This document shows positions 56,265 to 64,000 of a stretch of 64,000 bases of DNA, piece by piece; the first letter of the stretch is position 1; each line of letters opens with the position of its first letter. Source of the stretch: Qipengyuania pacifica (lineage in GTDB: Bacteria > Pseudomonadota > Alphaproteobacteria > Sphingomonadales > Sphingomonadaceae); assembly GCF_019857205.1 (NCBI RefSeq), contig NZ_JAHWXO010000003.1, positions 340,148 to 404,147 of the forward strand, in the 5' to 3' direction. Under the pieces are notes generated by a model. The model was given only the letters and a program-made list of their open reading frames with translations, had not been told where the DNA came from and did not search any database. A program made the position numbers and the translations under genes.

Positions 56265-57206
56265 GTGTTCTACATCTTGAAGGCGATGCAGGGGGACGTG
56301 CTGTCCACTTCCTTCAATGCCAGTCGCGAATTCCGAGTGCGCATTGTCGAACGACCGGGCCTGACGCTTGCTCCCGACGATCTTCGCGCGTTGCAAGACG
56401 GGTGCGAGACTGTGGTAAGGGCGTGCCTCAAAGGGGAAAGCCTCGAATACGGCCTGTTCGCCGAAGGCAACAATGCTTGGGATCGCAGCGTCATTACGCT
56501 GGTCACCCGCCGCAGCGATGGTCGACCCGTGGCTTTCAACGCGATGCCGTTGCTCGATGTCCTGCACGGTGGGAACCGCGAAACGGTGCTCCATCTTGGA
56601 CTGGTCATGGTCGATCCGGAGGAGCGCAGCGGCGGGCTGTCGTGGATCCTCTATGGCCTTACCTGTTTCGCATTGTTCCTGCGCCAGCGGATGCGTCCGC
56701 TTTGGATTAGCAGCGTGACCCAGGTCCCGGCGGTGGTCGGCATGGTCGCCGAGACCTTTAGTATGGTCTTTCCTGCACAGGAGAACACGCGCCAGAACTT
56801 CACGCACCAGCATCTCGCGCACCAGGTCATGCAGCATCACCGCACGGCTTTCGGGGTCGGCCCGGATGCAGGCTACGAACCGGAACGACAGGTTATCATC
56901 AACGCCTACACCGGCGGTTCGGACAATTTGAAGAAGACCTTCGATCTGGCGACCAAGCACCGCAAGGATGGATACAACCAATATTGCGAGCGCGAGCTCG
57001 ATTACGCCCGCGGCGATGATGTACTCCAGATCGGCGCGATCGACCTCGCCGCCGGACAGCGCTTCCTGATACGGAGCGTGCCTAAGAGCGCACTTCCCCA
57101 ACTTGCTGTGCAGGCGTTTGTCCTGATGACCGGGGCCGCGCTTGCGCCGCTGGTCCAATGGCTCGATTCCTCCCGCCCGCTTGGCCGATTGAGAGCATCG
57201 CAATGA
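56265..57206 (+). CDS. GNAT-like protein, first gene of the ThiF cluster
   Basis: 313 residues from a GTG at 56265 (GGGGGC..AGAAGG upstream). There is no signal peptide. The middle part has a GNAT-like acyl-CoA loop ('LVMVDPEERSGGLSWILYGL', about 118-137) between strands, while the rest ('EYGLFAEGNNAWDRSVITLVTR', 'YCERELDYARGDDVLQIGAI') is unusual. A hydrophobic C-terminal stretch ('LAVQAFVLMTGAALAPLVQWL') may associate with the membrane. Not a recognised named family; N-acyltransferase is the best guess. Its stop overlaps the thiF start (ATGA). Confidence 0.7.
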   Translation: MFYILKAMQGDVLSTSFNASREFRVRIVERPGLTLAPDDLRALQDGCETVVRACLKGESLEYGLFAEGNNAWDRSVITLVTRRSDGRPVAFNAMPLLDVLHGGNRETVLHLGLVMVDPEERSGGLSWILYGLTCFALFLRQRMRPLWISSVTQVPAVVGMVAETFSMVFPAQENTRQNFTHQHLAHQVMQHHRTAFGVGPDAGYEPERQVIINAYTGGSDNLKKTFDLATKHRKDGYNQYCERELDYARGDDVLQIGAIDLAAGQRFLIRSVPKSALPQLAVQAFVLMTGAALAPLVQWLDSSRPLGRLRASQ

Positions 57207-58075
57207 CCGCGTTCACCTACGAAGAAATGACAACCCGCAATCGCGGGTTCGTGACAGCCCAAGAGCAGGAGCGACTGCGCAACAGCCGGATATTCATTCC
57301 CGGCGTCGGCGGGATGGGCGGCGCTGCCTTCATGGCGCTGGTGCGCGCGGGCGTGGGACGCTTCATCATCGCCGATATCGACAAGTTCGAGATTTCCAAC
57401 CTTAACCGTCAGCTGTTTGCCCGCGCCGACACGATCGACCGGCCCAAAGCCGAATCCGCTTGCCGGCTTGCGCTCGAAATCAACCCGGAACTGGAAATCG
57501 AGGTCCTCGACCGCGAATGGACCGACAGGCTCGACCACATCCTTCCGCGCGTCGATGTGGCGATCAACGGGACGGACGATGCTGCGGCAGGTGCGCATTA
57601 CTACCGCAAGTGCCGCGAGCACCGGCGCACGCTGATTGATGCCTACGCCTCGCCGTTGCCATCGGTCACTGTGGTCAAGCCGCAAGACCCGCGGCTCGAG
57701 GAGCGGCTGCGCTACCCCACACTCGGTGTCGCGTGGCAGGACATTACTGATGACATGGCGGTCGAATGCCTGATGAAGGAAATCGAATATGTGCTCGTGC
57801 ATAGTTCGAGCCACAAATACGTCGATCTCGACATCGCCGGGGAAGTCGCGGCGGGCAGGCGCTCGCGCTTTAGCTTTTCGACCATGGTGACGATGGCGGG
57901 CACGCTTATGGCGGAGGAAGCGATCCGCATCGTGCTCGGGCAAAGCGGGGGAACGGACTACCGCGGCTACTTCTTCAATGCGCACGCCATGCGTGTCGAG
58001 CTACCGATCGCCGCGCCCATCGCCTTCGCCAAGCGCCTGCTGGTTCGCCGTTTCATGAAACGCATGCTCACATGA
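57203..58075 (+). CDS. ThiF/E1-like adenylyltransferase
   Basis: 290 residues. The nucleotide-binding 'IFIPGVGGMGGAAFMALVRAGVG' (about 31-53, in two blocks), 'IADIDKFEISNLNRQ' and 'DRPKAES' match the adenylation domain of E1/ThiF/MoeB enzymes (Arg and Lys that bind ATP are present). The zinc-binding CxxC pairs of ThiF and MoeB are missing. A Cys in 'VECLMKEI' is the only candidate for thioester formation in the second half. It should adenylate a C-terminal carboxylate on a small protein or peptide; no ubiquitin-like partner is encoded nearby. Overlaps both neighbours by 4 nt. Confidence 0.88.
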   Translation: MTAFTYEEMTTRNRGFVTAQEQERLRNSRIFIPGVGGMGGAAFMALVRAGVGRFIIADIDKFEISNLNRQLFARADTIDRPKAESACRLALEINPELEIEVLDREWTDRLDHILPRVDVAINGTDDAAAGAHYYRKCREHRRTLIDAYASPLPSVTVVKPQDPRLEERLRYPTLGVAWQDITDDMAVECLMKEIEYVLVHSSSHKYVDLDIAGEVAAGRRSRFSFSTMVTMAGTLMAEEAIRIVLGQSGGTDYRGYFFNAHAMRVELPIAAPIAFAKRLLVRRFMKRMLT

Positions 58076-59208
58076 CGCCCATTGCCGCCCTGCTCACCGC
58101 CATCGGCCTGCTTGCCGCGCTGGTTGCGCGGTTCGGGGTGGCCGCGGCCGCGCGGCGCGGCGGCGTGGCAGAACACTTGCGGCGGCTGTTTACCCTGATC
58201 GCCGTGCTGCTCGCCCTGCGGCTTGCCAACTTCGTGTGGACCTCGCCCGCGATAGTGGCGACGATGATGGTCTTGGCAGCTTGGATGCCGCTCGCAACGC
58301 TGCGGCTGGGCGAGGAACTGGTGCGGCGGCATGCAAATCGACCTCTCAAATTCCTCGCGCTGGGCGGGGCGATCACTTTCTCCGTTCTGGCAGCGACCTT
58401 CGGCTTGTTCTGGACGCGCGAGGCGATCCTTGCACTCGCCGCTTTCCAAGCGTTTGTCCTTGCCGGAGTCCTCATCCACCTGCTCACGCAGCGCCGAACG
58501 GTGTCGCCGAGCGAACGTCGCGCGCCCGATATGCTGGCACTAGCATTCGTGCTGGCGCTTCCTCTATTGGCGACCGATTTCGAGCGCCTGTTCCCCAGCC
58601 TCGCGTTTCGCGGGGGTGCCTTTGCCGCGCTCGTTTTCATGCTGGCCTGCTCGCGGCTGGTCACGAGTTCCGGCAGACCGTTGGCGCTTCTTGCGGACAT
58701 TGCGCTGGTGGGCGGCGTTGCGGGGATCGTGGCCCTCGCGGCGCATCTCATGAAATCGACACCGCCGATGGTCCAGGTCGCATCCGCCAGCGCCGGAGCG
58801 AGCGCAACCCTGCTGATGCTGATCGAACGGTTTGCGCGGCGCGCGCCTGCGACCGGGACGATCCTGTCGCAGATCGTGAAAGGCCCGCACAACGCGCGGG
58901 CGATCCTCTCGGGCCATCCCCTGCTTGCAAGCGCAATCCCGCTCGGCAACGAAGAACTCGGAGACCTGCCCGGCGTAACGGTCGAGCAACTGGCGCAGCA
59001 GCGGATCATCGCACTCGGGACCGTTGCGGCGGAGAGCCCGCTCGGCGGCGCAGCGCGCGAGCTCCTCGGTCGCTACGGCGCATCGCACCTGCTGCGCCGG
59101 TCGCAGCAGCCCTTGCAGTTTCTCGCCATATCGGGCGGCGCGCTCGAAGAGGATGCGCTGACTTCTGAGCTCGAAATCGTCGCCCGGTTGCTGGAGAATG
59201 CGAAGTGA
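58072..59208 (+). CDS. polytopic membrane protein with soluble tail, ThiF cluster
   Basis: 378 residues. About seven hydrophobic segments lie in the first 250 residues (for example 3-25, 40-57, 62-80, 92-112, 118-137, 155-170, 180-195, 205-225), with Arg-rich loops between. The last ~120 residues are soluble ('TILSQIVKGPHNARAILSGHPLL', 'LGDLPGVTVEQLAQQRI', 'ALEEDALTSELEIVARLL'). No transporter or enzyme signature is recognised. Starts and ends by 4-nt overlaps with thiF and the next GNAT gene, so it is part of the same operon. Confidence 0.75.
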   Translation: MTPIAALLTAIGLLAALVARFGVAAAARRGGVAEHLRRLFTLIAVLLALRLANFVWTSPAIVATMMVLAAWMPLATLRLGEELVRRHANRPLKFLALGGAITFSVLAATFGLFWTREAILALAAFQAFVLAGVLIHLLTQRRTVSPSERRAPDMLALAFVLALPLLATDFERLFPSLAFRGGAFAALVFMLACSRLVTSSGRPLALLADIALVGGVAGIVALAAHLMKSTPPMVQVASASAGASATLLMLIERFARRAPATGTILSQIVKGPHNARAILSGHPLLASAIPLGNEELGDLPGVTVEQLAQQRIIALGTVAAESPLGGAARELLGRYGASHLLRRSQQPLQFLAISGGALEEDALTSELEIVARLLENAK

Positions 59209-60296
59209 CGCTCGAACTGCGCCAGGGCGATGTGGATGCGTTTTTCAAAGCCCCATTCAACGCCTATCCGCCTTCGCTCGGCTACGTCTCCCCCATGCTC
59301 GGCGACATCGAGAGGATGCTCGCCCCCCACAAGAACCCGTTGTGGAAGGCGGGCAATCCCCACGCCTTCTGGACCGTCCATCGCGGCGACAGGCCCGTCG
59401 GACGGATCATCGCCCATGTTCACGGTGCCTCCAACGAGCGACACGGATGGAAGCGCGCGCAGTTCGGCTTTTTCGATTGCAAAAACGATACGGAAGCCGC
59501 GTCGCTATTGCTCGGTGCGGCAGAGGATTTTGCCCGCGCTAGAGACCAGGAAGAATTGGTCGGCAATTTCAACCTTACCGCCATGCAGCAATGCGGTGTG
59601 ATGACCGGTGGGTTCGACCGCCGCGTCTACACCGACATGATCGTCGGCGCGCCGTATCTTCCCGATCTGCTCGAAGTGAACGGTTTCACCCGCTTCTTCC
59701 CGATGACCACTTTCGAGGTGAATATCGCTTCCGCCCGGATCGAGGCCCGCGCGCTCGACGCGGGCGAATACGAGTTTGCCCCGATCGCCAAGCGGGTCTT
59801 TCCGCAGCGGATGGAGGAGGCGCGACAGGTGCTCAACGACGGGTTCGACGAAAATCCGATGTTCGTTCCCCTGACCGCCGAGGAATTCGATTTCCAGGCA
59901 GGCGAGATGAGCGCGATCCTCGATCCGCGTCTGTCCTCGGTCCTGTTGCACCACGGGGAGCCGGTGGGGACCGTCATCTGCACCCCAGACCTCAACGGTT
60001 TCCTCAGAGCCACCCGTTCGCGCATCGGCCTGCTGACGCCTTTTCATTTCCTGCGCTACCGTCTGCGCCGCAAGCGCGCGGTGATCATCTTCTATTCGGT
60101 CGCCCGCCGCGCACACGGGCAAGGCATCATGGGCGCGATGCTGGCGCGGACGCTCGCGGCCCTGCGGGGTGCCGGATACGAGCAATTGGGGGTGACCTGG
60201 ATCGCCGACGAGAACCCAGCTAGCCTCAGGCAAATGGAAAAGCTCGGCGGAAAGCCGCTGCACCACCTTCATCTGTTTCGAAAGGGGCTTTCGTGA
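59205..60296 (+). CDS. GNAT-family acetyltransferase-like protein, ThiF cluster
   Basis: 363 residues starting with GTG (GTGA overlap with the previous stop). The C-terminal part shows GNAT motifs: 'FYSVARRAHGQGIMGAMLARTL' (CoA pyrophosphate loop, about 300) and 'WIADENPASLRQMEKLGG'. The N-terminal part ('FNAYPPSLGYVSPMLGDIERML', 'FGFFDCKNDTEAASLLL', 'NFNLTAMQQCGVMTGGF') resembles the N-terminal GNAT half seen in two-domain enzymes of uncertain function. Likely an N-acyltransferase; substrate unknown. Confidence 0.8.
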   Translation: MTLELRQGDVDAFFKAPFNAYPPSLGYVSPMLGDIERMLAPHKNPLWKAGNPHAFWTVHRGDRPVGRIIAHVHGASNERHGWKRAQFGFFDCKNDTEAASLLLGAAEDFARARDQEELVGNFNLTAMQQCGVMTGGFDRRVYTDMIVGAPYLPDLLEVNGFTRFFPMTTFEVNIASARIEARALDAGEYEFAPIAKRVFPQRMEEARQVLNDGFDENPMFVPLTAEEFDFQAGEMSAILDPRLSSVLLHHGEPVGTVICTPDLNGFLRATRSRIGLLTPFHFLRYRLRRKRAVIIFYSVARRAHGQGIMGAMLARTLAALRGAGYEQLGVTWIADENPASLRQMEKLGGKPLHHLHLFRKGLS

Positions 60297-61267
60297 CTTC
60301 GGATGGACTGCGCGCGCTCGTTGCAGCGGCGAGCGCATCGCCCAGTGTGCATAACGTTCAGCCCGCACGCTGGAAGATCGATGGGGATGGACTGATACTG
60401 CTGGAGGACCCGACGCGGCGGCTGATGGTCGGAGACCCCACCGGGAACGACGCAGCGCTGAGTCTGGGCGCGGTGGCCGAAGGGCTGGTACTCGCGGCGT
60501 CGAAAGCGGGCTACGCCACCCGGATCGAACGATGCGACGGCGATTTCCGCGGCCTGGGTCGCATCGCGCGATTCGTATTGTATCCTTCGCCCGATTGCGA
60601 TCGCCTCACGGATGTTCTCGAGACCCGGGCATCATGGCGCGGTCCTTTTGCTCCCCCACAACCCGAGGACCGGTCGGCGGCGGAGCAACTCGCGGGCGCA
60701 GACCGGATCATCCTCACCGAAGACCTCGCAATCTCGTCGATCGCTGCGCTTTACGACCGCGCGAGCTTCGGCTTCATGGACAGGGATGGCTTCCGGGCCG
60801 AGCTGCGCGCCTGGATGCGGCTGAAGCGGCGCCATCCGCAATGGTCGCGCGATGGCCTCAATGCCGATGCGATGAAGCTTTCAAGGCTGGAAGCGTTTGC
60901 GGCGGGGCTGGTGCTGGGGCCGCTGTTCCGGCCGCTCGCCGCGCTCGGCCTTGCCCCAACACTGCTCGCCGAAAGCAAATCCTTCGCCAACGCAGCGGGC
61001 ATCGCGCTGTTTCATCGCCCGGCGGACGAGGACCCGTTCGAGAGCGGGCGGCATTTTCACCGCCTCTGGCTCGAGATCGAGGCTGCGGGTTTCGGCGCCA
61101 ACGTCCTCGCTGCGCTGGCCGACGATCCGACCATTTCGGCGGTGATCTGTGCGCAGCACGGAGTACCGGATGGCCACCGCCTCTTGAGCGCATTCCGCTT
61201 CGGCAGGCGCGATGGCGAAGGCTTTGCGCCCGTGCGATTGCCGCTTTCGGAAATCCTCGTCGACTAG
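60293..61267 (+). CDS. Acg/MoeY-like nitroreductase-fold protein, ThiF cluster
   Basis: 324 residues from a GTG. 'ASASPSVHNVQPARWKI' and 'NDAALSLGAVAEGLVLAASKAGYATRIE' (in blocks) are the signature of the Acg-type nitroreductase-like proteins (two nitroreductase halves in one chain), which bind FMN but have a closed active site in mycobacterial Acg. The C-terminal 'GRHFHRLWLEIEAAGFGANVLAALAD' fits this. Mycobacterial MoeY (Rv1355c) carries a ThiF domain fused to such a domain, which matches the neighbourhood here. Role unknown. Its stop overlaps the cytochrome stop by 4 bp. Confidence 0.82.
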   Translation: MTSDGLRALVAAASASPSVHNVQPARWKIDGDGLILLEDPTRRLMVGDPTGNDAALSLGAVAEGLVLAASKAGYATRIERCDGDFRGLGRIARFVLYPSPDCDRLTDVLETRASWRGPFAPPQPEDRSAAEQLAGADRIILTEDLAISSIAALYDRASFGFMDRDGFRAELRAWMRLKRRHPQWSRDGLNADAMKLSRLEAFAAGLVLGPLFRPLAALGLAPTLLAESKSFANAAGIALFHRPADEDPFESGRHFHRLWLEIEAAGFGANVLAALADDPTISAVICAQHGVPDGHRLLSAFRFGRRDGEGFAPVRLPLSEILVD

Positions 61268-62895
61268 AGAAGCTTCAGGAATTCGATCAGCGCAGCGCGT
61301 TCTGCCTCGGACAAGTCGCTCCCGAATTCATGGCCCTTGTTGCCGAGCCCCGGCTTGCTAGTATCGACCCATTGGGGCGTCGAGAACGGAACATAGCCAT
61401 CGGGATAGCCGCCATCATCGGCCAGCCTCAGGCCCACCGCGTTCCAATCGAGCGCATGCCCTCCGACCGCAAAGCGCCGCGGGCGTTGGCGCGGATAGAG
61501 CAGGGCGGCGAGCGTCGGCACCGAGCTATTGTGGAGATAGGGGGCCGAAGCCCATAGGCCCGCAAGCGGCGGGGCGGCGTATCCCTCGCCGATGCTGACG
61601 CGGATCATATCGCCATAGCTTGACGCACGGACCGCCTCGGCGAGTGCGCTGTCGAAAACCTGCGCGCGCAAGCTGTCCGTGCCGACATCGCCCACCCAGT
61701 CGGGAAACGTCGCAAGCTTTGGGCGGGCGCCCGACCATTCGAATTTGCCGTGGCATGCCGCGCATTGCGTAGCGTAGATACCTGCACCCCGCCGCGCCTT
61801 CGCACGGTCGAGCTGCCCAGGGAAAGGCGGAGGGCGATAATCCGCAAGCCAGGCGAAAATCGCCCTCGCCTGCGGGATATACTCGCGCGCTTTCTCGGCG
61901 CTGACGCCCATGCTCGGCACCGTGAAGAAGCTGGTAATCGCGGCAAGTTCGGAAGGGGCGGTGGTGCCCGATGGCGTAGAATAGGCGCCATCGGCAAGCA
62001 GGCGGCTTCGCCGGTGCCTCAGCGCGAGGTCGGGGATCGAGACAAAGCCCCGGTCTTGAAAGCCGCCGCCCAAAAGCGCGGTGCCCGTTTGCAGCTTGAG
62101 CGCGGCGACCCCGTTGGTCGCACCCGGCAGCCCGTTTGGAAAAGGCAACGCCGTCTCGCGCCCCGCCAGTTCTTCCAGCCTCCCCCGTGCCAGCGGGAGC
62201 ACCAGCCAGCGCAGGCTCGCGCGCTCGCGCCAATCCATTTCTGGAAACAGCGTGTCCGCCATTTCGAGCAAAGCATCGCCGTCCGAATGCTCACGCATCG
62301 CGAGGAAGATCGCCTGCGTGTAGCTTTCGAGATCGAGCGAGGTGTTGGGCATTCCGGGCACGGCGCGCGCGGGATCGGGATTGCCTTGCGCGTCGTAGGC
62401 GACGCCGGCATGACAGGAGGCGCAGCCGAGATTGGCGACCTCTACCTTGCTTCCACCGATCGGCGCGATGGTCCCATGTGTCATCCCTAGCGGCTTCGAC
62501 GTCACCTCGATTGTGATTGTGCCAGGCAGCCCTTCGGCTGTGTTCGGATAGAGAAAGCCGAAGCGTCGCAAGACCGTGCGGAGCGTGTCGAGCGTTGGTT
62601 CGGCCCTTGGATCGTGCTTGCGTTCGCTGAGCACCAAGGCCGCCGCTGCGAGTTTCCAAGAAATCGCGTTGCTCTCGAGCGCATGTTGCGAGATCCCTCC
62701 GAAGCTCTCCCCTACAAAGGCTGCTGCGCCCCGTTCTTGAGCGCTCGCCCCAGTTCCTAAGTATGGGATCGACTCCGACGCAACTTCGCGCTGAGCCCCG
62801 ACGATCGCAAAAGAGAACGTCAGTAAGGCACAAACAAGCAGCGCGAGACCGAGCTTAGGAATCTTGGCTGCGAGTCTTTTTAAAATTTTCAGCAT
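61264..62895 (-). CDS. RoxA-like di-haem cytochrome c
   Basis: About 543 residues from the ATG at 62895, which starts a basic/hydrophobic export signal or membrane anchor ('LGLALLVCALLTFSFAIVG'); starts up to 62985 are possible. Two haem sites are visible: 'GCASCHAG' at about 157-164 and 'QCAACHGK' at about 377-384, spaced ~220 residues as in the rubber oxygenase RoxA and its relatives (and in other di-haem peroxidase-like proteins). 'PYLHNSSVPTLAALL..RQRP' is also in this group. It could be a periplasmic oxygenase or peroxidase. It faces the ThiF cluster, and the stops overlap by 4 bp. Confidence 0.82.
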   Translation of the reverse strand: MLKILKRLAAKIPKLGLALLVCALLTFSFAIVGAQREVASESIPYLGTGASAQERGAAAFVGESFGGISQHALESNAISWKLAAAALVLSERKHDPRAEPTLDTLRTVLRRFGFLYPNTAEGLPGTITIEVTSKPLGMTHGTIAPIGGSKVEVANLGCASCHAGVAYDAQGNPDPARAVPGMPNTSLDLESYTQAIFLAMREHSDGDALLEMADTLFPEMDWRERASLRWLVLPLARGRLEELAGRETALPFPNGLPGATNGVAALKLQTGTALLGGGFQDRGFVSIPDLALRHRRSRLLADGAYSTPSGTTAPSELAAITSFFTVPSMGVSAEKAREYIPQARAIFAWLADYRPPPFPGQLDRAKARRGAGIYATQCAACHGKFEWSGARPKLATFPDWVGDVGTDSLRAQVFDSALAEAVRASSYGDMIRVSIGEGYAAPPLAGLWASAPYLHNSSVPTLAALLYPRQRPRRFAVGGHALDWNAVGLRLADDGGYPDGYVPFSTPQWVDTSKPGLGNKGHEFGSDLSEAERAALIEFLKLL

Positions 62896-63136
62896 CTCCG
62901 CCAAGCTCTCGCGGGGCACTCGCCTCCGTCCGGGCATAAACCCGTATAATGTGAACAATCGACGCGCGTATAGCAACGCTGTCATATCGGCAGGGCCTTG
63001 AAAGGTCGCTTTCTGGGCTCGAATTCACCATTAGCCGCCAGTCCGGTTCCGGCCCAACAAAGGACTTTGCAATGGGGCCAGCCCCTGCATAGGCCCTCAT
63101 TTTGCTAATTACCCAGTGGCAGTATTATTTCGATTC
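62896..63136. other. intergenic region upstream of the di-haem cytochrome gene
   Basis: About 240 bp without a gene. It should carry the cytochrome promoter and the 3' end of the alpha/beta hydrolase transcript. No terminator hairpin with a T-run was seen. Confidence 0.4.
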
Positions 63137-63916
63137 CTAGATGCTCGTTGCATCCAGTATCACGCGAACAGTTTCCTCTGGCCGATCCCACATCGGGAAG
63201 TGTCCGCTACGCTCGAACCAGTGCAGCGTCGCTCCAGGGAAAGCCTTGATCGCACGATCCGCCTGTTGCGGAAGACACAGCCGATCCTTGCGTCCCCAGC
63301 CTATGACAACAGGCGCAGCCGTCGCCGCAGGGCCCTCCTGCATCGCGCCGTTGGCGAGATCCTTCACAAGCGAATTGACGGTGCGCGTGTCAGCCAACGA
63401 CTTCAATTCGCGCGCGACGAATGCCCCGTCGAGCGCCCACGGCTTTGCAGAGAGCTGCGCCAAAAGCGCGGTCCGGCCTGCGACATTTCCGGTGATGGCA
63501 GAAAGCGCCGGTCGCAGTGCGCGAACCAGAGCAACCGATGGCATTAAGGTGGCTTTGAAGAAGGTGCGCTCCCACCCTTGCCAGAAGCCGCCCGGATCGA
63601 GTGCGACAACCGCGCCCGCTTGGCCGCGCCGCGCCATCTCGAGCACCAGGCGAGCCCCCAGCGAGCTGCCAACCATATCAATACCTGTGAGGTTCTCCGC
63701 GCCGAGCCAGTTGTCCAGACTGCGCGCAAGTCCGTCAAACGTGCCGCTGTCGGCCTCGTCGGGTGTTTGCCCATGGCCGGGCAGGTCTATGGCAATTACC
63801 TCCCTGACTTGAGAAAGCGCAGGCGAGATCGTGTCCCACGAGCCGCAGGTCGCCCCCAGTCCGTGGACAAGGAGGAGGGGTTTTCCGCGCCCCGTGCGCG
63901 TGTAGTGTATGGTCAT
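63137..63916 (-). CDS. alpha/beta hydrolase
   Basis: 259 residues without a signal peptide. The oxyanion region 'LLVHGLGATCGSW' (about 15-27), the nucleophile elbow 'GSSLGAR' (Ser at about 84), an Asp in 'GWGRKDRLC' and the His in 'RSGHFPMWD' (about 239) form a complete catalytic set. It is of the general esterase/lactonase type; the substrate is unknown. It lies on the same strand as the di-haem cytochrome, upstream of it. Confidence 0.88.
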   Translation of the reverse strand: MTIHYTRTGRGKPLLLVHGLGATCGSWDTISPALSQVREVIAIDLPGHGQTPDEADSGTFDGLARSLDNWLGAENLTGIDMVGSSLGARLVLEMARRGQAGAVVALDPGGFWQGWERTFFKATLMPSVALVRALRPALSAITGNVAGRTALLAQLSAKPWALDGAFVARELKSLADTRTVNSLVKDLANGAMQEGPAATAAPVVIGWGRKDRLCLPQQADRAIKAFPGATLHWFERSGHFPMWDRPEETVRVILDATSI

Positions 63917-63980
63917 GTAACGGCAACGTCTCGCACCGACTTATGGGCCCGTAGATGTCCATATTGCCGAATGTGAGGCC

Positions 63981-64000
63981 AAGAGCGGACGGTCCGCTTC
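63981..64000. repeat. GCGGAC-GTCCGC palindrome at the right edge
   Basis: AGCGGACGGTCCGCT is a short palindrome made of the same GCGGAC/GTCCGC core as the repeats at 50-55 kb. It is cut by the window end, so its full form is not visible. Confidence 0.4.

Noticed and set aside
56265..61267. Reading the ThiF cluster as a thiamine or molybdopterin operon
   Set aside because: No thiS/moaD-like carrier, no thiG/moaE partners, and the ThiF-like protein lacks the zinc CxxC pairs.

Overview
The window reads as a chromosome segment of an alphaproteobacterium in the Sphingomonadales, most likely the Erythrobacteraceae (Erythrobacter/Qipengyuania/Altererythrobacter group). The evidence is family content and gene order: pepA-holC, purM-purN, a DUF2066-like gene before hda, a cysE-DUF2794 pair, an atpHAG..DC ATP synthase locus without the Fo genes, and rpmF-plsX-fabH-ihfA-merR. 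GC is high and genes are tightly packed in the core. No rRNA, tRNA or CRISPR array was found.

Layout. 1-10 kb: divergent lptD (cut by the window edge) and pepA-holC, a lipoprotein and ndk. Facing them is the minus-strand run purM, purN (fused to a YjbR/MmcQ domain) and a sulfotransferase gene; the DUF2066-like gene, hda, cysE and DUF2794 follow on the plus strand. 10-18 kb: SDR dehydrogenase, gph/glmU divergent pair, a soluble PAS-MCP protein, an S9 peptidase and a GT-C membrane protein. 18-24 kb: ATP synthase F1 genes on the minus strand, with two lipoprotein genes sitting between atpG and atpD. 24-35 kb: TauD-like dioxygenase, trypsin-like protease, Ada, an iron-regulated siderophore reductase with a Fur-box-like site, OmpA-family protein, FeS photolyase, azoR/HxlR divergent pair, and priA. 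35-45 kb: DUF4197 protein, an exported TIM-barrel protein, fsa-cobT-nitroreductase-cysS-DUF559, hydroxyacid and aldehyde dehydrogenases, and a small regulatory module around an S24/HTH repressor-like gene with a 29-bp palindrome. 45-50 kb: lipoprotein, MBL hydrolase, MAPEG protein and the rpmF-plsX-fabH-ihfA-merR operon.

From about 49.9 kb the character changes. The stretch 50-56 kb is gene-poor and lower in GC in places. It holds a lone short tyrosine recombinase, a nucleotidyltransferase gene broken by an amber codon, a frameshifted ClpP-fold lipoprotein gene, a coding remnant, and repeated sequences of the type TGTCCGCTT...AAAGCGGACA. This looks like an accessory or decaying region.

56.2-61.3 kb holds the most interesting locus: five genes with 4-nt start/stop overlaps, encoding a GNAT-like protein, a ThiF/E1-like adenylyltransferase, a polytopic membrane protein with a soluble tail, a second GNAT protein and an Acg/MoeY-like nitroreductase-fold protein. 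Facing it, with overlapping stop codons, is a RoxA-like di-haem cytochrome c, followed by an alpha/beta hydrolase. The ThiF plus nitroreductase pairing resembles mycobacterial MoeY (Rv1355c, one fused protein), but here the parts are split and joined to other genes. I know of no described function for this arrangement.
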